NCBI RefSeq assembly: GCF_037975245.1
Contig: NC_092568.1
Location: 29,107,501-29,171,500 of the forward strand
DNA length: 64,000 nt
Direction of reading: 5' to 3'
Source: Apostichopus japonicus
Taxonomy: Eukaryota > Echinodermata > Holothuroidea > Aspidochirotida > Stichopodidae
The position numbers were made by a program, and so were the translations under genes. The notes under the pieces are model-generated. The model was not told the origin of the DNA, searched no databases, and worked only from the letters and a program-made list of their open reading frames with translations. This document shows positions 1 through 12,700 of this stretch, one piece after another (position 1 is the first letter of the stretch; each line of letters begins with the position of its first letter).

Positions 1-268
1 TATGATGCTAAGCAAGCACAGATGGTGCATGTTAATAGAAGCAGAATGGTTTATAACTTACACTTCAGGTCATGTGCTAACCATGTACAGTTTTAACTCA
101 CTTTGGATTTTGTTTTTAATTGAGATGACCATTTCAGATGGTATAAACCACAAACTTCTCATGGATAACAAACCCACCTTACTCTAGCTGGGCAGGGCTC
201 GAACCCACTATTTCGCAGATGTTAGGTTTCATTGCTTCTAATGCCACCGCCTATCTCCACTTAGCACT
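1..268 (-). mobile_element. tRNA-derived SINE copy, reversed, truncated at window edge
   Basis: Read on the minus strand from about 268: a tRNA-like head with an A-box-like TGCTAAGTGG and a B box GGTTCGAGCCC at about 200-190, then AGTAAGGTGGGTTT and a tail. The head and tail align with the plus-strand copy at 31608-31866, including GGCATTNGAAGC and GTTAAAA...TAAACCAT blocks, so the two define one SINE family. Confidence 0.75.
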
Positions 269-1575
269 TGACCATAGCAATGGTTTTATTGTCATGTCAA
301 CATTGCCTGTCCTTCACAACATAACATTCATGGTTTCACAGTAATGATATAACATTGTTCCTCAGTTTTTACCTTCAGGTTAAGCTTTATAGTAGGTATT
401 ATTAATTTAATGGGAAAGGAAACACCAAAACAAAACAGACAACTTCAATATTATTTTCATCCTTTTATTAAAATGAATTGAGCCACAAAAACTTCTCATA
501 CCACTTTGTACATAAAAAAAAAATTACTGTGAATGAATGAAAGAAAGAAATGTTAAGTAAACAATGACTCTGAAAACAGAGAGGCACAAAAATAAAAAAT
601 CAGGAACCAGTTTCCACCCATCCTCTCTTGTACCTTGGTCTGTTCTCTCCAAGTCAGGAAGTACTCCAAGAATTGTTTCAAATCATTTAAGTACAAGTTT
701 TCGTCGATATAAAACAGACATTTCGACAAGACAAAAAACAGTAAATACATCGAGAATTGAAACACCATGAATTACTGTATGTTTAAACATCTTTGATAAC
801 TGTACATGGCACAGAGTATCGCAGGAGTTGTGGGCAACGACACAGCACCAGTTGAGTTTTGAAGAGGGTGATAGTTGGTAAACTTTAGAATGGTTCACCG
901 AAGTAGCAAATAATTTGCAATATTTCATCAAAATCAAGGCAAAATACTGCTGTCAATCATGATTTTTGTGGATCAATGGCATTCATCTCAGATCCACATA
1001 TAAAAATTAATTTCAGATTAATTTTAAATTAAGTTCTGATTTGATAATGTCAGAACAACAAATTTGTCAATACCATCTTAAAACACACCAAAGGTCTTCT
1101 ATTGTTTTGTTTTCTTGAAATGAATAATGAAGGGGTTTTCTATGAAATAAATAAAAAAAATTAGACCTTTGTATGAAGGACATTTATGAGATGTAGAATC
1201 TTAAAAATGAGAAGAAATCTGTCAAATTGGTGTGACCGTTTACCAACAATACACAACCACCAATACGGAAAAAAGAAAGAAAAAGAAACAATACTTGTAA
1301 ACACTTTTTTGTTGTTTCCAGTGAGGATGTTACATGTCACATACTACACAGTCTGGTAAAGGGCACATTTACACAAGGTACCAAGATGCACAGGGCTCCA
1401 AGTTCTACACCAACGTTTCAGTCAATACTTCAGAGTACACACAAATTATGATCAAGAACAAACATTAATCTCAGCATAGACTAGTGTTGAACAGGGATCT
1501 ACCAATCAATCACAAAGCTCAAGGGATCATCAAAGATGACCAATGTAGATATATGTTAGAATTATATCAATATCA
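269..1575. other. Non-coding 3' flank
   Basis: No gene supported. The short open frames at 553-937 lie on both strands and look like chance. AATAAAA on the minus strand at about 472-466 could end a long FUT8 transcript, but this is far from the stop. Confidence 0.5.
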
Positions 1576-1688
1576 ATATATATATATATATATATATATA
1601 TATCTATATATATATATATATAAATAAATATATATAGATATATGTATACATATATCTATATACATATATATATATATATTTATATATA
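1576..1688. repeat. TA-rich microsatellite
   Basis: About 113 bp of TA dinucleotides with scattered C, G and AAATA interruptions, so an old, partly decayed tract. Confidence 0.95.
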
Positions 1689-1797
1689 GGCATTACACAA
1701 TACTATACTGTTTTCTTTGAGGTTGTATTTGAGTTTATAATCAAAGTTAGAGGACCTGTCATTTCCATTTTGCTAGAATCGGAACAAGGACTCAGTC

Positions 1798-1838
1798 CAC
1801 CTCTGAAAAAGATCCTGCTTGGATCAAAATGTCAGGCC
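1798..1838 (+). mobile_element. Penelope-like element tail motif, decayed copy
   Basis: CTGAAAA, an extra A, a GATCC/GGATC hairpin (1811-1825), AAAA, then TGTCAGG. It matches the better preserved copy at 34420-34458 in order and spacing and has lost the G of GAAA and of the GANGA block. The following ~90 bp is also similar in character. Confidence 0.5.
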
Positions 1839-2699
1839 CTGCAACTTTCATACATTTACCTATATTTACCAATATTTACTTTTTGCAGTTCATAAGTAGT
1901 TAACAATTTTTTCTCTTTTTAATTTTTTGATCCCAGATTTGATGTGGGTTTAGCAATAAACTCGAGATATTTTAGAATGGGATCCCTCCGTGCCTATGTG
2001 TGTTTGAAAAGTGTCTCCCTTGAGCAAGCCCAAAGTTCCATTTAATCTTTCTAAGTAAAATTTTACTCTAAATGACCAATATACCTTCATCTTGAGAGTA
2101 TGTCAAAGACGGTTGTTCATATTCCAAAGAGTCATAGCGATTTCAAATACTGGCTACTATGTCATGTGATGGTGGAGGTGGTTGAATGACAAATATCCAA
2201 CTTACGTCAACTTATATAACTTGAAAGGCACAAATTACATGAACACAGACATGACTGTATACATCACATTCCTGGTAATGTACAAGTAAAACATATTTCT
2301 TTGTTTATTTTGAGTTGAAATGAAAATTGCACTAAAATAGTACCTTTTAGTGAAACTGCGTAATACTTTGTTTTTTTGTTACTTATATGTAAAGAATTCC
2401 AACTAATAAAAAATCAATATACACAAGAAATATTACCCCAAAAAATATGTGGAAAGAAATTTTTGTAGTAACGACAGGAAAAATCTGTCTGTGACGACAC
2501 AAAAAAAGAAGAATTGTTTCTCGGTTAATTAGAGGCACTTGAGGGCTATTTTACAAATGAATTCAACATGTTATCTTCTGCTAACATGTTGCATGCACAA
2601 CTTCATCCATAATAATCATAATAAAAATAATAATAATAACTTCCTTCATGAGTACAGTAAGTTTCAAAAAGCTTTCATGAAAGAAGTAGTATTACATTA
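1839..2699. other. Non-coding 3' flank
   Basis: I see no gene or clear repeat beyond short AT-rich stretches and an imperfect TAA tract at about 2615-2640. Confidence 0.5.
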
Positions 2700-2956
2700 A
2701 TATCACATTAGATGGTAGACTACTGTTGATTAGAAATCGTTAAATAATGCACTAACTTTTAACAAATTTGGCATTTCTTTTCCATCACATATTTAACCCC
2801 TTTTTGGAGTGAAAATGTGGTGTCTATATAAAAAATTCCAACACCAATATTTACCGAAATGACAAAACTAGCTTGTTAACAAAGACGGTTCTCTTTCCTT
2901 TTCACACACCCCCCCCCCCCGCCCTCACCTTTCAATTTATGATTCTGTCGAGGGAC
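2700..2956 (+). repeat. Dispersed direct repeat, copy 1
   Basis: Shares TAGACTACTGTTGATTAG, AAAATTCCAACA-type and AAACTAGCTTGTTAACAAAG blocks, a long C run and GATTCTGT-GAGG with 4020-4244, in the same order and orientation. It carries about 30 extra bases in its middle. Confidence 0.8.
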
Positions 2957-4019
2957 CGAATGGGCCATGATTAAAATAATATCTTTTGACCAATTTCTTG
3001 ATTCAAGAAAGTATTCGGTGCAACCAAATTGTGCTTGGGACAAGTTAGATAATCTCTCAAGTCCCAGGTCAATTTACTTGTGGTTTAGAAGTTTTGTCTT
3101 TCTGGGGCAGAAGATGCCCAAAAAAAACAAAAACCAAAAAAAACAAAGGCATTTCTGAGATATGAAAGATGGGTGTCTCTCTCAAGCTCTGTTACTTATT
3201 CTAATATCCTACAAAATGCCATCAGGGCAAAGGTATCATGGGATATTGAAGCTCCCTTGAGAGATGTTCATGATGTGTTACTCTATACCATGATGCCAGA
3301 ACATTCCCTATAGATAACAATGACATGTTTACTGTGTCAGCTACTACAGGAATGATAAGATACAACACATTATGGTTGAATCCTGATGTAACAACAAAAC
3401 AAACTTAAATGGGGAAATTATTATTTTTATAATAAAAAATATTATTATTATTAATATTATTATGTAGATTTGGTTCTACTGTCATCCTCAACTTGTTATT
3501 TTTTTTTGGCAATTTGTTGTTGTTGACATATTAGAACACTACCATACATATATTAAATAAATTGTAAAACAATGAATACCTTAATATAACTTAATATAAA
3601 ATATTGAACCTTTTAGTTTAAAATGTAAATCTTATTATGAGAATCTATATTTACAAATGTATTTCAAAGAAACTTTATAGCAACCAAATATTTATAAAAC
3701 GAGCACACCTTTGCTTTTTAAGGTCCTGCAGCAATTTATAATCCCCAAGGAACAATTGTTAAGTGGGGAGGGGGGGAAACGGTGGGAACTGAAAACAGCT
3801 ATCCATTAGAAAATGTCTAAACAAGTTTTATTAAAAAAAAATTCTCAAGTTTCTGTGAACAGCAGAAAACTAACAAGGGACAGAAATAGACAAATTTGAA
3901 GAAAAAACAAAAGAGCAAAGAAAGTTTGAGCTAAAGATGTGATTCAAATCAATAATCCTCAGGATTAATAGTCCTGTCTTTGCTGTGAGCTCTTTCAGCC
4001 TGAAGTTGATGGCCATTAT
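2957..4019. other. Non-coding spacer between two direct repeats
   Basis: AT-rich sequence with an ATT/TAA-rich stretch at about 3418-3465 and no convincing open frame. If the flanking repeats arose by one duplication or as transposon ends, this spacer is the intervening or internal DNA. Confidence 0.4.
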
Positions 4020-4244
4020 TATATCACATCGAAACCATCATTAGACTACCAGTAGACTACTGTTGATTAGGAATCGATAATTCACTAAATTCAAACAAAT
4101 CTGTGATTTCTTTTCCTATTATATATTAAGAATTCCAACATCAATATTTTACCAAAATCACAAAACTAGCTTGTTAACAAAGGCAGTTTTCTGTCCTTTT
4201 CAACCCCCCCCCCCACCCTTTCAACTTTTGATTCTGTTGAGGTA
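4020..4244 (+). repeat. Dispersed direct repeat, copy 2
   Basis: Same block order as 2700-2956, roughly 80 percent alike by eye, ending in an 11-base C run and the GATTCTGTTGAGG block. Confidence 0.8.
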
Positions 4245-4320
4245 TTATTAATTCTTATGAATTCTTAATGTGTTTAATCTTAGCCTTTGTCAAAAAGACA
4301 ATGCAAGCAAGTCTACCGAA

Positions 4321-4373
4321 AGAGAAAACCTTCCAAACCTGTCATTCCAGTGCTAGTTTGGAAGGTTTTCTCT
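4321..4373. repeat. Perfect 18 bp inverted repeat (hairpin)
   Basis: AGAGAAAACCTTCCAAAC at 4321-4338 is the exact reverse complement of 4356-4373, with a 17-base loop. Too short for a classical pre-miRNA; it could be a foldback remnant or a structured 3' UTR element if the FUT8 transcript reaches this far. Confidence 0.85.
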
Positions 4374-5333
4374 CTCCTGATAAACTTTCCTACTTAGACA
4401 ACCAACAAACAAAGAGTCAGATTTAAAAAAAAACAATTTGCAAAGTTGTTTACCTATCAGCCCTAAACAATGATTCATAATTTGTCTATCAGCACAAAAT
4501 TACAATCTTAGGCTAATAGCCAATGCATAGGAGGTCTTACCGTGAGACAAAGATTTCAAATCCCTCCTCCTCCCAAATGCATCACCTATTCCCATCCAGG
4601 CTTTTACATGAAATGGCTAGAAGGACCCCCCACCACCGACCCCCCCACCTCCACCCCCTTAATCATGGGAATCTATAAATAGGTACCGATATCTAGCTAG
4701 CTGGAATTAATGAACAATGGGCAGTCTTGAAAACAGATATTTTGTACATGAAGACAACAATAACTGAAAACTTTGAAATCAAAGATACTGATATCGAGGA
4801 ACTTTGATAAGTTCGAGGTAAAGTAAAAGACCAAGAACTCAGAATTATCTGATTTCTTGCAACAACTCGCTTAATCAAGTTCTATGGACATTGATGGACA
4901 TTGCCGAGTGTATTTTATTGATGGAGAAACAACTAAAAGCTAATACAATACAACATACGTTTGTCTAATTACTGTCATGAGAATATAACATTTGGCATTA
5001 ATCTTTTTTCTTTTTTTTCGATCTAAACTGAACCATGACTTAAATGACAACTTCCAAATTTTGACAAATCCTTGCGTGACTACTCTGATAATCGTGGATG
5101 ACAATAATAATGAAGTAACTTAATGTTAATGTATATTTAGATGATATCGATAAAAAACTCAATTTATGGAAGATAATTTTGCAACCTCTCAAACAGGATC
5201 TTACAAAAATTTTAAAAAAATCAATCAATCCTTTAAACATGGATAAAGCAAGGAATTTAGTTAGCACAAGACCGACACAAACCCAAATTTATTTTACAAA
5301 AAAATTATTACTTGCATCAAAGATATAATATAT
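4374..5333. other. Non-coding 3' flank
   Basis: No gene supported. Short C runs at about 4625-4660; otherwise AT-rich. Confidence 0.5.
5288..5293 (-). promoter_or_regulatory. Candidate FUT8 polyadenylation signal
   Basis: This is the first AATAAA on the minus strand that I find downstream of the stop, about 1.1 kb away; another lies at 4914-4919. It falls just before the start of a tandem duplication. Only the hexamer supports it. Confidence 0.25.
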
Positions 5334-5629
5334 GACAAGATCTGTTGTGGCAATTGTAACATTTGCTCTACAATAAACTCAATCAAATAATAGAAAATGT
5401 GACAAAAGTAGACATAAAGAATAACCAAAAACAAACAAAACAACAACTTAACAACCAAAACTATAAACACCACATATAAAAATCGTTTGAGTTGAGATAG
5501 AGCTGCAATTCCAACAGATTACTGGGTAGTATGGACTCATCACGTATGCAAGCTTTGATGGAACAACATGAATACAGTCCAAAAGTACAAAATTAAAACA
5601 TACTTCAATAGTTTTTCTTTAGTTTTTCT
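5334..5629. repeat. Tandem duplication unit 1 (period 296 bp)
   Basis: Starts GACAAGATCTGTTGTGG and runs to the next start at 5630. Nearly identical to the following unit, so the duplication is recent. Confidence 0.9.
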
Positions 5630-5935
5630 GACAAGATCTGTTGTGGCAATTGTAACTTTTGCTCTAATATAATCTCAATCAAAGAATAGAAAATGTGACA
5701 AAAGTAAACATAAAGAATAACCAAAACAAAACAAAACAACAACTAAACAACCAAAACTATAAACACTACATAAACACCACATATAAAAATTGTTTGAGTT
5801 GAGATAGAGCTGCAATTCCAACAGACTACTGGGTAGTATGGACTCATAGCGTATGCAAGCTTTGATTGAACAACCTGAATACAGTCCAAAACTACAAAAT
5901 TAAAACATACTTCAATACTTTTCTTTATATTCTCA
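5630..5935. repeat. Tandem duplication unit 2
   Basis: Second copy of 5334-5629 with a few substitutions and a short insertion near 5764-5778 that repeats an ACATAAACACCACAT block. A single collapsed copy in other assemblies would be an easy error here. Confidence 0.9.
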
Positions 5936-6365
5936 AAGAGAGTTGTTGTTTTTAAATGTAAAAAATTATCATCATAATCATAATAAAATCACTGTAAAAC
6001 TAGGTGGTTTACAACATTAAAGCAACAATAATATGACTGCTTTGCATTAAGTAATAAGCTACCTTCTAAAAAAGCTCTTGAAATTAACTAAAAATATACT
6101 GGCATTTGACATTAAGGAATGTCAAGTTCCATAATCTTTCTTTCACCTTCACTGCTTAAAAAAAAAAATATTGCTGGCCTTAAATACTTGCAGCGTTGCA
6201 CTTACAAAAGAAAAAACTCCTGAATGGTTTTTGAAACTTTATATAACTTGTCTGTCTGCGCTGTTAAGTTAAATGTTACACACTCAGGTACTTTTTTGTG
6301 TCTTGCGTACTACATGCTGTAAACCTCCATTCCTCTCAACAGAGTTCTCTGTAGAGGGCAGTTGG
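5936..6365 (-). other. Probable FUT8 3' UTR
   Basis: Directly downstream of the stop on the minus strand, with no splice or polyadenylation signal between 6421 and 5294 that I can see. No other gene. Confidence 0.45.
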
Positions 6366-6418
6366 AGGGGGGAGGGGAGAGAAGGAATGGAGGAGGAGGG
6401 GGTGCAGGAGGGGGGCTA
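6366..6418 (-). repeat. Purine-rich tract in FUT8 3' UTR start
   Basis: The plus strand is almost only G and A directly after the FUT8 stop, so the mRNA would carry a C/U-rich stretch four bases beyond the stop codon. It could bind poly-pyrimidine-binding proteins; that is a guess. Confidence 0.6.
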
Positions 6419-6421
6419 CCG

Positions 6422-6757
6422 TCATGATCTCGTCTGATAACTGTCCGCCTCTTTGTACAAAGGCATCTTGGCAACTTCCACTTTATTTTCTACTTTGTAG
6501 GACGGATACAGCCCGCTACGCATTCCTACTCTTCGATTGGTCCCCTTGGAGTAACCGTCCCAGTGGTTGCCAGCTACACCCACCAGGTCTCCGGGTTGAA
6601 AGGCAATTTCCTCAGCGGTTTGAGGTTCGTGGGGATAAATAGCTACTTGGTTGTGACCATTCTGGCCACCAAAATAATAAATGTCATCTAAGGAATGGAA
6701 GTAAGAAGATGCATCTGCGTGCAGGTCCTGCATGAGCTCATACCCTACTCTACAGAC
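6422..6757 (-). CDS. FUT8: FUT8 coding exon 9: SH3-like domain and stop
   Basis: The final coding exon has acceptor TTTTTACAG and is open to TGA at 6424-6422. It encodes [40 protein letters not shown] and the SH3-like domain [20 protein letters not shown] to [14 protein letters not shown]. One residue is added before GLYPSYKV (VGMRSG against human LGRTG). The tail runs a few residues past the human end ([10 protein letters not shown]). Confidence 0.96.
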   Translation of the reverse strand, partial: VCRVGYELMQDLHADASSYFHSLDDIYYFGGQNGHNQVAIYPHEPQTAEEIAFQPGDLVGVAGNHWDGYSKGTNRRVGMRSGLYPSYKVENKVEVAKMPLYKEADSYQTRS

Positions 6758-9700
6758 CTGTAAAAATGAAGAATGAAGAATGAAGAAGAGCAAAAATTCA
6801 GAATAACAATGAATCAAATAAGAGATGAATAGAGTGAAAAGGGCAATCATATGCAACTTTCAAGCTTCCAAAAGTACAGTCATGGAATAGCTGTTATCCC
6901 AAAAGTTAAACCACAAGAAATCGGTAGATAACCACAGGTGGGAACTTACTCAGAAATTTATCGACAATGTCGTAGTTATTGTCAACAAGATATTTTGAAG
7001 ATATGATTTTTAGAAAACCCAAATCCTTCACCTCTTCATGTTTATCACTGCTTCCCAGAGATATATACTGAGGTAAAACAGGATATTATTGAGGTGAAAC
7101 AAGATATTATCAAGGTAAAAATAGGATATTATCGAGGTAAAACAGGATATAATCCAGGCAGAACAGGATATTATGGAGGCAGAACAGGACATTATTGAGG
7201 TAAACACGACATTATTGAGGTAAAACAGGACACTATTGGGGTAAAACAGGGCATTATTGAGGTAAACAGGACATTATTGAGGTAAAACAGGACACTATTG
7301 GGGTAAAACAGGGCATTATTGAGGTAAACAGGACATTATTGAGGTAAAACAGGACACTATTGGGGTAAAACAGGGCATTATTGAGATAAACAGGACATTA
7401 TTGAGGTAAAACAGGTCATTGTTGAGGTAAAACAGGACACTATTGGGGTAAAACAGGGCATTATTGAGGTAAACAGGACATTATTGAGGTAAAACAGGAC
7501 ACTATTGGAGTAAAAACAGGACATTATTGGGGTAAAACAGGACATTATTGGGGTAAAACAGGACATTATTGAGGTAAAACAGGACATTATCGAGGTAAAA
7601 CAGGTTATTCAATTAAAACAGGATATTATTCAGGTAAACAGCATATTATCGAGGTAAAACAGGATATTATTGAGGTAAAACAAGAGATTATCGAGCTAAA
7701 ACAGGATATTATTGAGGTAAGAAAGGATTCTGAGCTGTGTCCTCAGCAATTACCAGTCCCATATACTATCACTTTAGGCATCAAGCCATTCATTGGTGAC
7801 CTCTAAAAAAAAAGTCAAATATTACCTTAAGTTTAGACTTACCTGTGAAGAAAAGGTGCATACTAGAAAGTCACATCGTGAAAGGAAATGTATATCTGTG
7901 ATGACTCCCCTCAGGGCGTGCTCCGAGTAACGACTGCCTACCGATGCAGACTTTGATATATCGTTATCGCTAATAAACTCATAGTCGGGATATCTATATC
8001 GGAGAAAGGTCAAAGGTTAAACATGGTGTGAATATTTTAAAAGGGTTTTATAGGTTTCCCCATGTGTGAAAAAACGGTTTCTTTCATAATCTATTAAACG
8101 ATTCAAAGAGATCACATATATTTGTAACATAAAAATTGTAATATTTCAGAATGCGATTATTAAGAGTGCAAGCTATTAAAAGTGAAGGCTGAATTTCTGT
8201 TTAATCAAACATATGGGTAGGCTTGGTAGGCTAGGCAAGACAAGACGAAGTACAGTATTGGATAGAGACAAGAATCATATTGTACTGCCACATTTAGGCT
8301 TTGGCAAGATTGAAAAACGGGATTGGATTTAGTTTGAGTAGAGAATAGGTCAGACTGTCTTATGGAAGTACAGCTCTGGAATAGTTTTAGGACAGGCTTG
8401 TGTGGGTTGAGTGGAAAAAATAATGCTGAGGTAAGGTTGGAGAGGCTTGAGCACAACTAAATTTGCTGTAGGGTAGACAAGAACTGACCTGAGTAATTAA
8501 ACTACGACTTCTATTTTATCCAAGTCAAAGCAGAAATGAACGAAAAGTTAAACTTAAATTAGCAAACACTCTATGATAAAGAAATCAGCTGTTTATAAAC
8601 CAACAAGAACAAAATAAGGCTAATGTGACCCCACAAGATGTCATAGCACCACAGATCAGAGTGCAGAGATCACTAACATTGTTGTTAAGCATTTGTAAAT
8701 GTTTCTGTAGTGTTCTTATTATGTAATATTCTTTGTTCTCCACTTTAGGGCATATTCTCTTGCATAAATTTTCATACGAGATTTAAATTTGAAGCTGAAC
8801 TTGAACCATAAATGAAGTATAACTTCATACATGAGGATTTGAAGACCTGATCATCCAATACTTACAATTGTTTAGCTTCAGAGAGTAGACTGTCATCATC
8901 CGTGGCTAAGTACACCCTCTTTACTTTCACTTCTTCCCGTCTCATTAAGGTCTGGTAATAATTCTCCACATGGACCATGTACTCCTCTATAGCGTGGAAG
9001 GCTGCCTCTGTGCCGACCTTATCCGTCCGTCTGACATGGACCCTGGACAAGAATGAAAGTAGAAAAGTAACCCATGAAATATGATTGAAAAACTATGAAT
9101 TTGGAAATGATTATTGAAAGGAGTTTCTTGCAGCTACCATGGCAAAATATGTGCTTCTGAAATCATGAACATGATGTCATTTAATTTTGAGCGCTGAGGG
9201 GTTAGAGGTTGTATGTCTATGACCCTATAGGTTAACTAACGTGGGAATGAGTTGTTAGAAAGAATGTTTGCAATAATATCAAAACCTTTCTCAACTTCAA
9301 AAATAAACTACAAGTTAAGTACTCTTAGCAGTTTGGAGACAAAACCAGTACTCCTTTGAAAATCATATTATGGCAACATGAAAAAGAACAGAACCAGATC
9401 AAAATAAAAATTTTAGTGAAATTTGTCACCGATGGGAGTTTGCTGCATCTTGTGGCAATAACATATAATACAAATACCAAATAAAACTCGACGGAAGCTG
9501 ATATAAACTACATTGCTAATGGATTTCACCATTAAATAGCATCCTGAGAAAATCACGACAGAAAGCCGCTATAATGATAACCCAGACAGGTGACACCCGA
9601 TTGGTCATCTTTCGAAGGTATCTTCAGGATACTACCAAGGAGAAATTCATGTTCCTTTCCTCTTCAATCTCGAAATGTTTTTCTCTAAATAAGTGAAAGA

Positions 9701-12700
9701 CAAATTAATTTATGGTCCTGTTGAATTTTGAATTTCCTCCTAGGTTATTCCAAATTCTATACTTCTACTACGATTAAGGGAAAATTCCGCTCACCCAACT
9801 ATAGGATTCTCAAAGCCCAGCCTTTTCTTGGCCTGTTCTAACTCGGTGATTAACTCTTTCTGCGGTCTCATAATAAATGTCATGACCTGCCCCATCCACC
9901 AGACAAATGGGTCTCCGTGGAGACGTATGAGGCGCTGGCTGAGGTCCTCCGGGATAGCTAATGGAAGGAAGTGTGGTCGTGGATGCAGTCCATCTACGAT
10001 GGGAAGCTCTACCACTTGAGCCTCTTGGAAGCTTTGCTTTTGAGGATCTGCAAAAAAAGAAACGTTGGTCAGATTATCAAGCACCAAAACATAAATGCTA
10101 TCTTTTTTGCTTCAATGGTATTACTTTAATGAGCTTGACATGTATTGTGGGCAAAGGGGAGAGATATACTTAGGTTTTTTGTGTGCTGATTCTGAAATAT
10201 TTGGTAACAGCTGATTGACGATTCAGAAATACAATTTGTGAGGACAAAGCTCGGACAGATGTCGGAGAAAAGATTACTTAAACTTAAGAATGATACTACA
10301 GACTAAGGTCTAAAAGTAATGACTAATAATATACAGGTCAAAACCAAAACAAATAAAAACATGATATTTTGTCTTGAAATTTCAATGTGACAAGATAGAT
10401 CATACAATGTGCCTTTTTCATGTTTTTTTTTATGGGTGGGGGGGGGGATGTCCAATTACCCTCACTAGCTTAGAAATTAAAAAATGCAAAAATACACATT
10501 GCATGATAAACTATGATTTCACATTGTGATTACAAGTCCAAATATCATGTTTTGTGTCTTGGTTTGACTTTTCAATAAGGACTTGTTCATGATTAAAATC
10601 AGTATTGATTACTAAGCAGTGACCTCATCACATCTCACACCACATCTCACACCGCCTGCCTACATACAAATGTGTGTCATCCCCAAAGGTCATTAAATCA
10701 ATTCATATAGTTAATAAAGGGGATACAAAAGCAATTGTTAGTGTACTCCCTGAGTGATATCATACATTCTCCATGCAATGCAGTCTTCAATAACTTTCAC
10801 TCACTGCAAATCTGCAGTGAAACAGTCTCTGATGATGGAGACTTTTGTCCCCCCCCCCAACAGTTTAGTTTCTTTGTCATCTCTGTAACCCTATCTGCCT
10901 TAACCTGTCCAATATTCCAATTCTTAGTGCAGTCCATGTGTAACCAACTACATTATTATGCTATGCAATCTGTCGATCACTATTGATACTGCAAAATTTT
11001 TAATGTAATGAATTATCAAAATGAGAGAGTCTTCTTCAGTAGGTTTATTTGTTCGATATATTAACCCAGTTTTGGAACGTGAGGTCTCCCTTGATTAAAC
11101 CGAGAGTACCTTGCCAGCGAATGGTTTCTTCTCCGCTCCTGGTAGTACAAGTCTCACTGAGAGGTTGAAAGACCGTCTCCCATCCTCCTCTGGAATACCT
11201 CCATCCCTTAGACTCCAGGATGAGTGTCCGTTCTGTGGCGTACGCTACGATCATGCAGTAGGCCACGTGATGGACCTGACATCCGTACCCACAACCCTTG
11301 TTCAGATTACAGACGATCTTTTTAGCTTTACTGCAGTCTTTTGGATTCTGATGAAACAAGCAAAAAAAATGTTTCTTTTTTTATGGAAATATTTAACTAG
11401 GAGGAATTACAAAAGAGAAGGCTTTAGCTACATTCTGCTTATAATTTACAAAATAAAAAAAAATGAAAAAATGAAAAATTCTAGAGGCAGCGTACCAAAT
11501 ATCGAATGAAACTGGCCAAAGAATCATAATTTACAAATGTCAGCCTATATTAATTGGAATTTTTATAGCATCGCTTGCCAACCTGGGGTGGCACTATATT
11601 CTGTGCCTGCCTCCTCCTAATTGTGTTTTTTTTTTACTGATGCATAGTGTAAGAGCACCAGATTATTAATTTTTTTATCCGGCGCAATGAATATAGCCAG
11701 AATTTTGCAAGGCAGCATCAAAAAGCTTGTCAAGAAAATCCTCAAAAAGCATGATACATCAAGAACCTTTCTATGATTTTCATCGCAGTTCATCGCATGA
11801 AATTAAGATATTTTGTACTGCATGACTGACTGAACGCCTTATTCTCATTAAACCATCTTTTAATCAGACTACTAAATTGTAATTTAGTCAACATTCACAC
11901 ATACATGTATAACAGACGTCTACGTCTTGTCTTGTCAAAACGTGTTGGACGAACAGATTATTCAATGAGTTACCTACACACACAATCTCTACATCTGATT
12001 CCTTCCTTTAGTCAAACCAATCAATATCAAAACCTGTCAAAGATTCTTACAAGGTCTCCTTGATGGCAGATTATCTTTGAATATTTTAGTAAAGGACATG
12101 AATTAAACACTATTTCACTTATACCTTAACATTGCATTTCAATTTCAAGACTACTTTTTGTGAAAAGTTGGAAGAAACTTGACATTTTTGCTAAGTTTAT
12201 TTGTGGTGCAATTTATTCCCATCGTGCACAAGGGCACATCATGCAAGGGTTGTTTTAGATATTGACTCTTAAAGTATTTAGAACATGAAAAACTCCTCTC
12301 TCTCTCTATTTTCTCCCCTTTTTTGGGGAACAACTCCTTGGCAGAAGTAGGTGAATCAAATAATTTGTAATGGAGTAAAACTTGTGAGGAAGAAAGACCA
12401 ATAAACTCCACATATGATAAATGAGTGTGTTCTCTTGATCTGAAATGAAAAAGGAAAGGAAATTTCTCCTCATCTAATGGCTTCCCTCAGGGCAAATTAA
12501 GGCATGTTTGGTTGGATTCAATACACAACATTACTTGATTAAGTCTTCTGAATTCTCTTCGCAATGCATTGATGACATCATAAAAAGACTTGCACGTGTC
12601 TTGTGTAACCTTCAGGAATGGGCAAGATCAGTCTTATCTTAGCTTTTCAGAATTATTCTCATGGTCAAGAAAACGAGATAGAAAAAAAGATATTTACTTC

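Noticed and set aside
7070-7722. CRISPR-like regular array
   Set aside because: No distinct spacers: the whole 21 bp unit repeats head to tail, and the context is a eukaryotic intron.
11111-11509. 132-codon plus-strand frame
   Set aside because: Antisense shadow of FUT8 coding exon 5.
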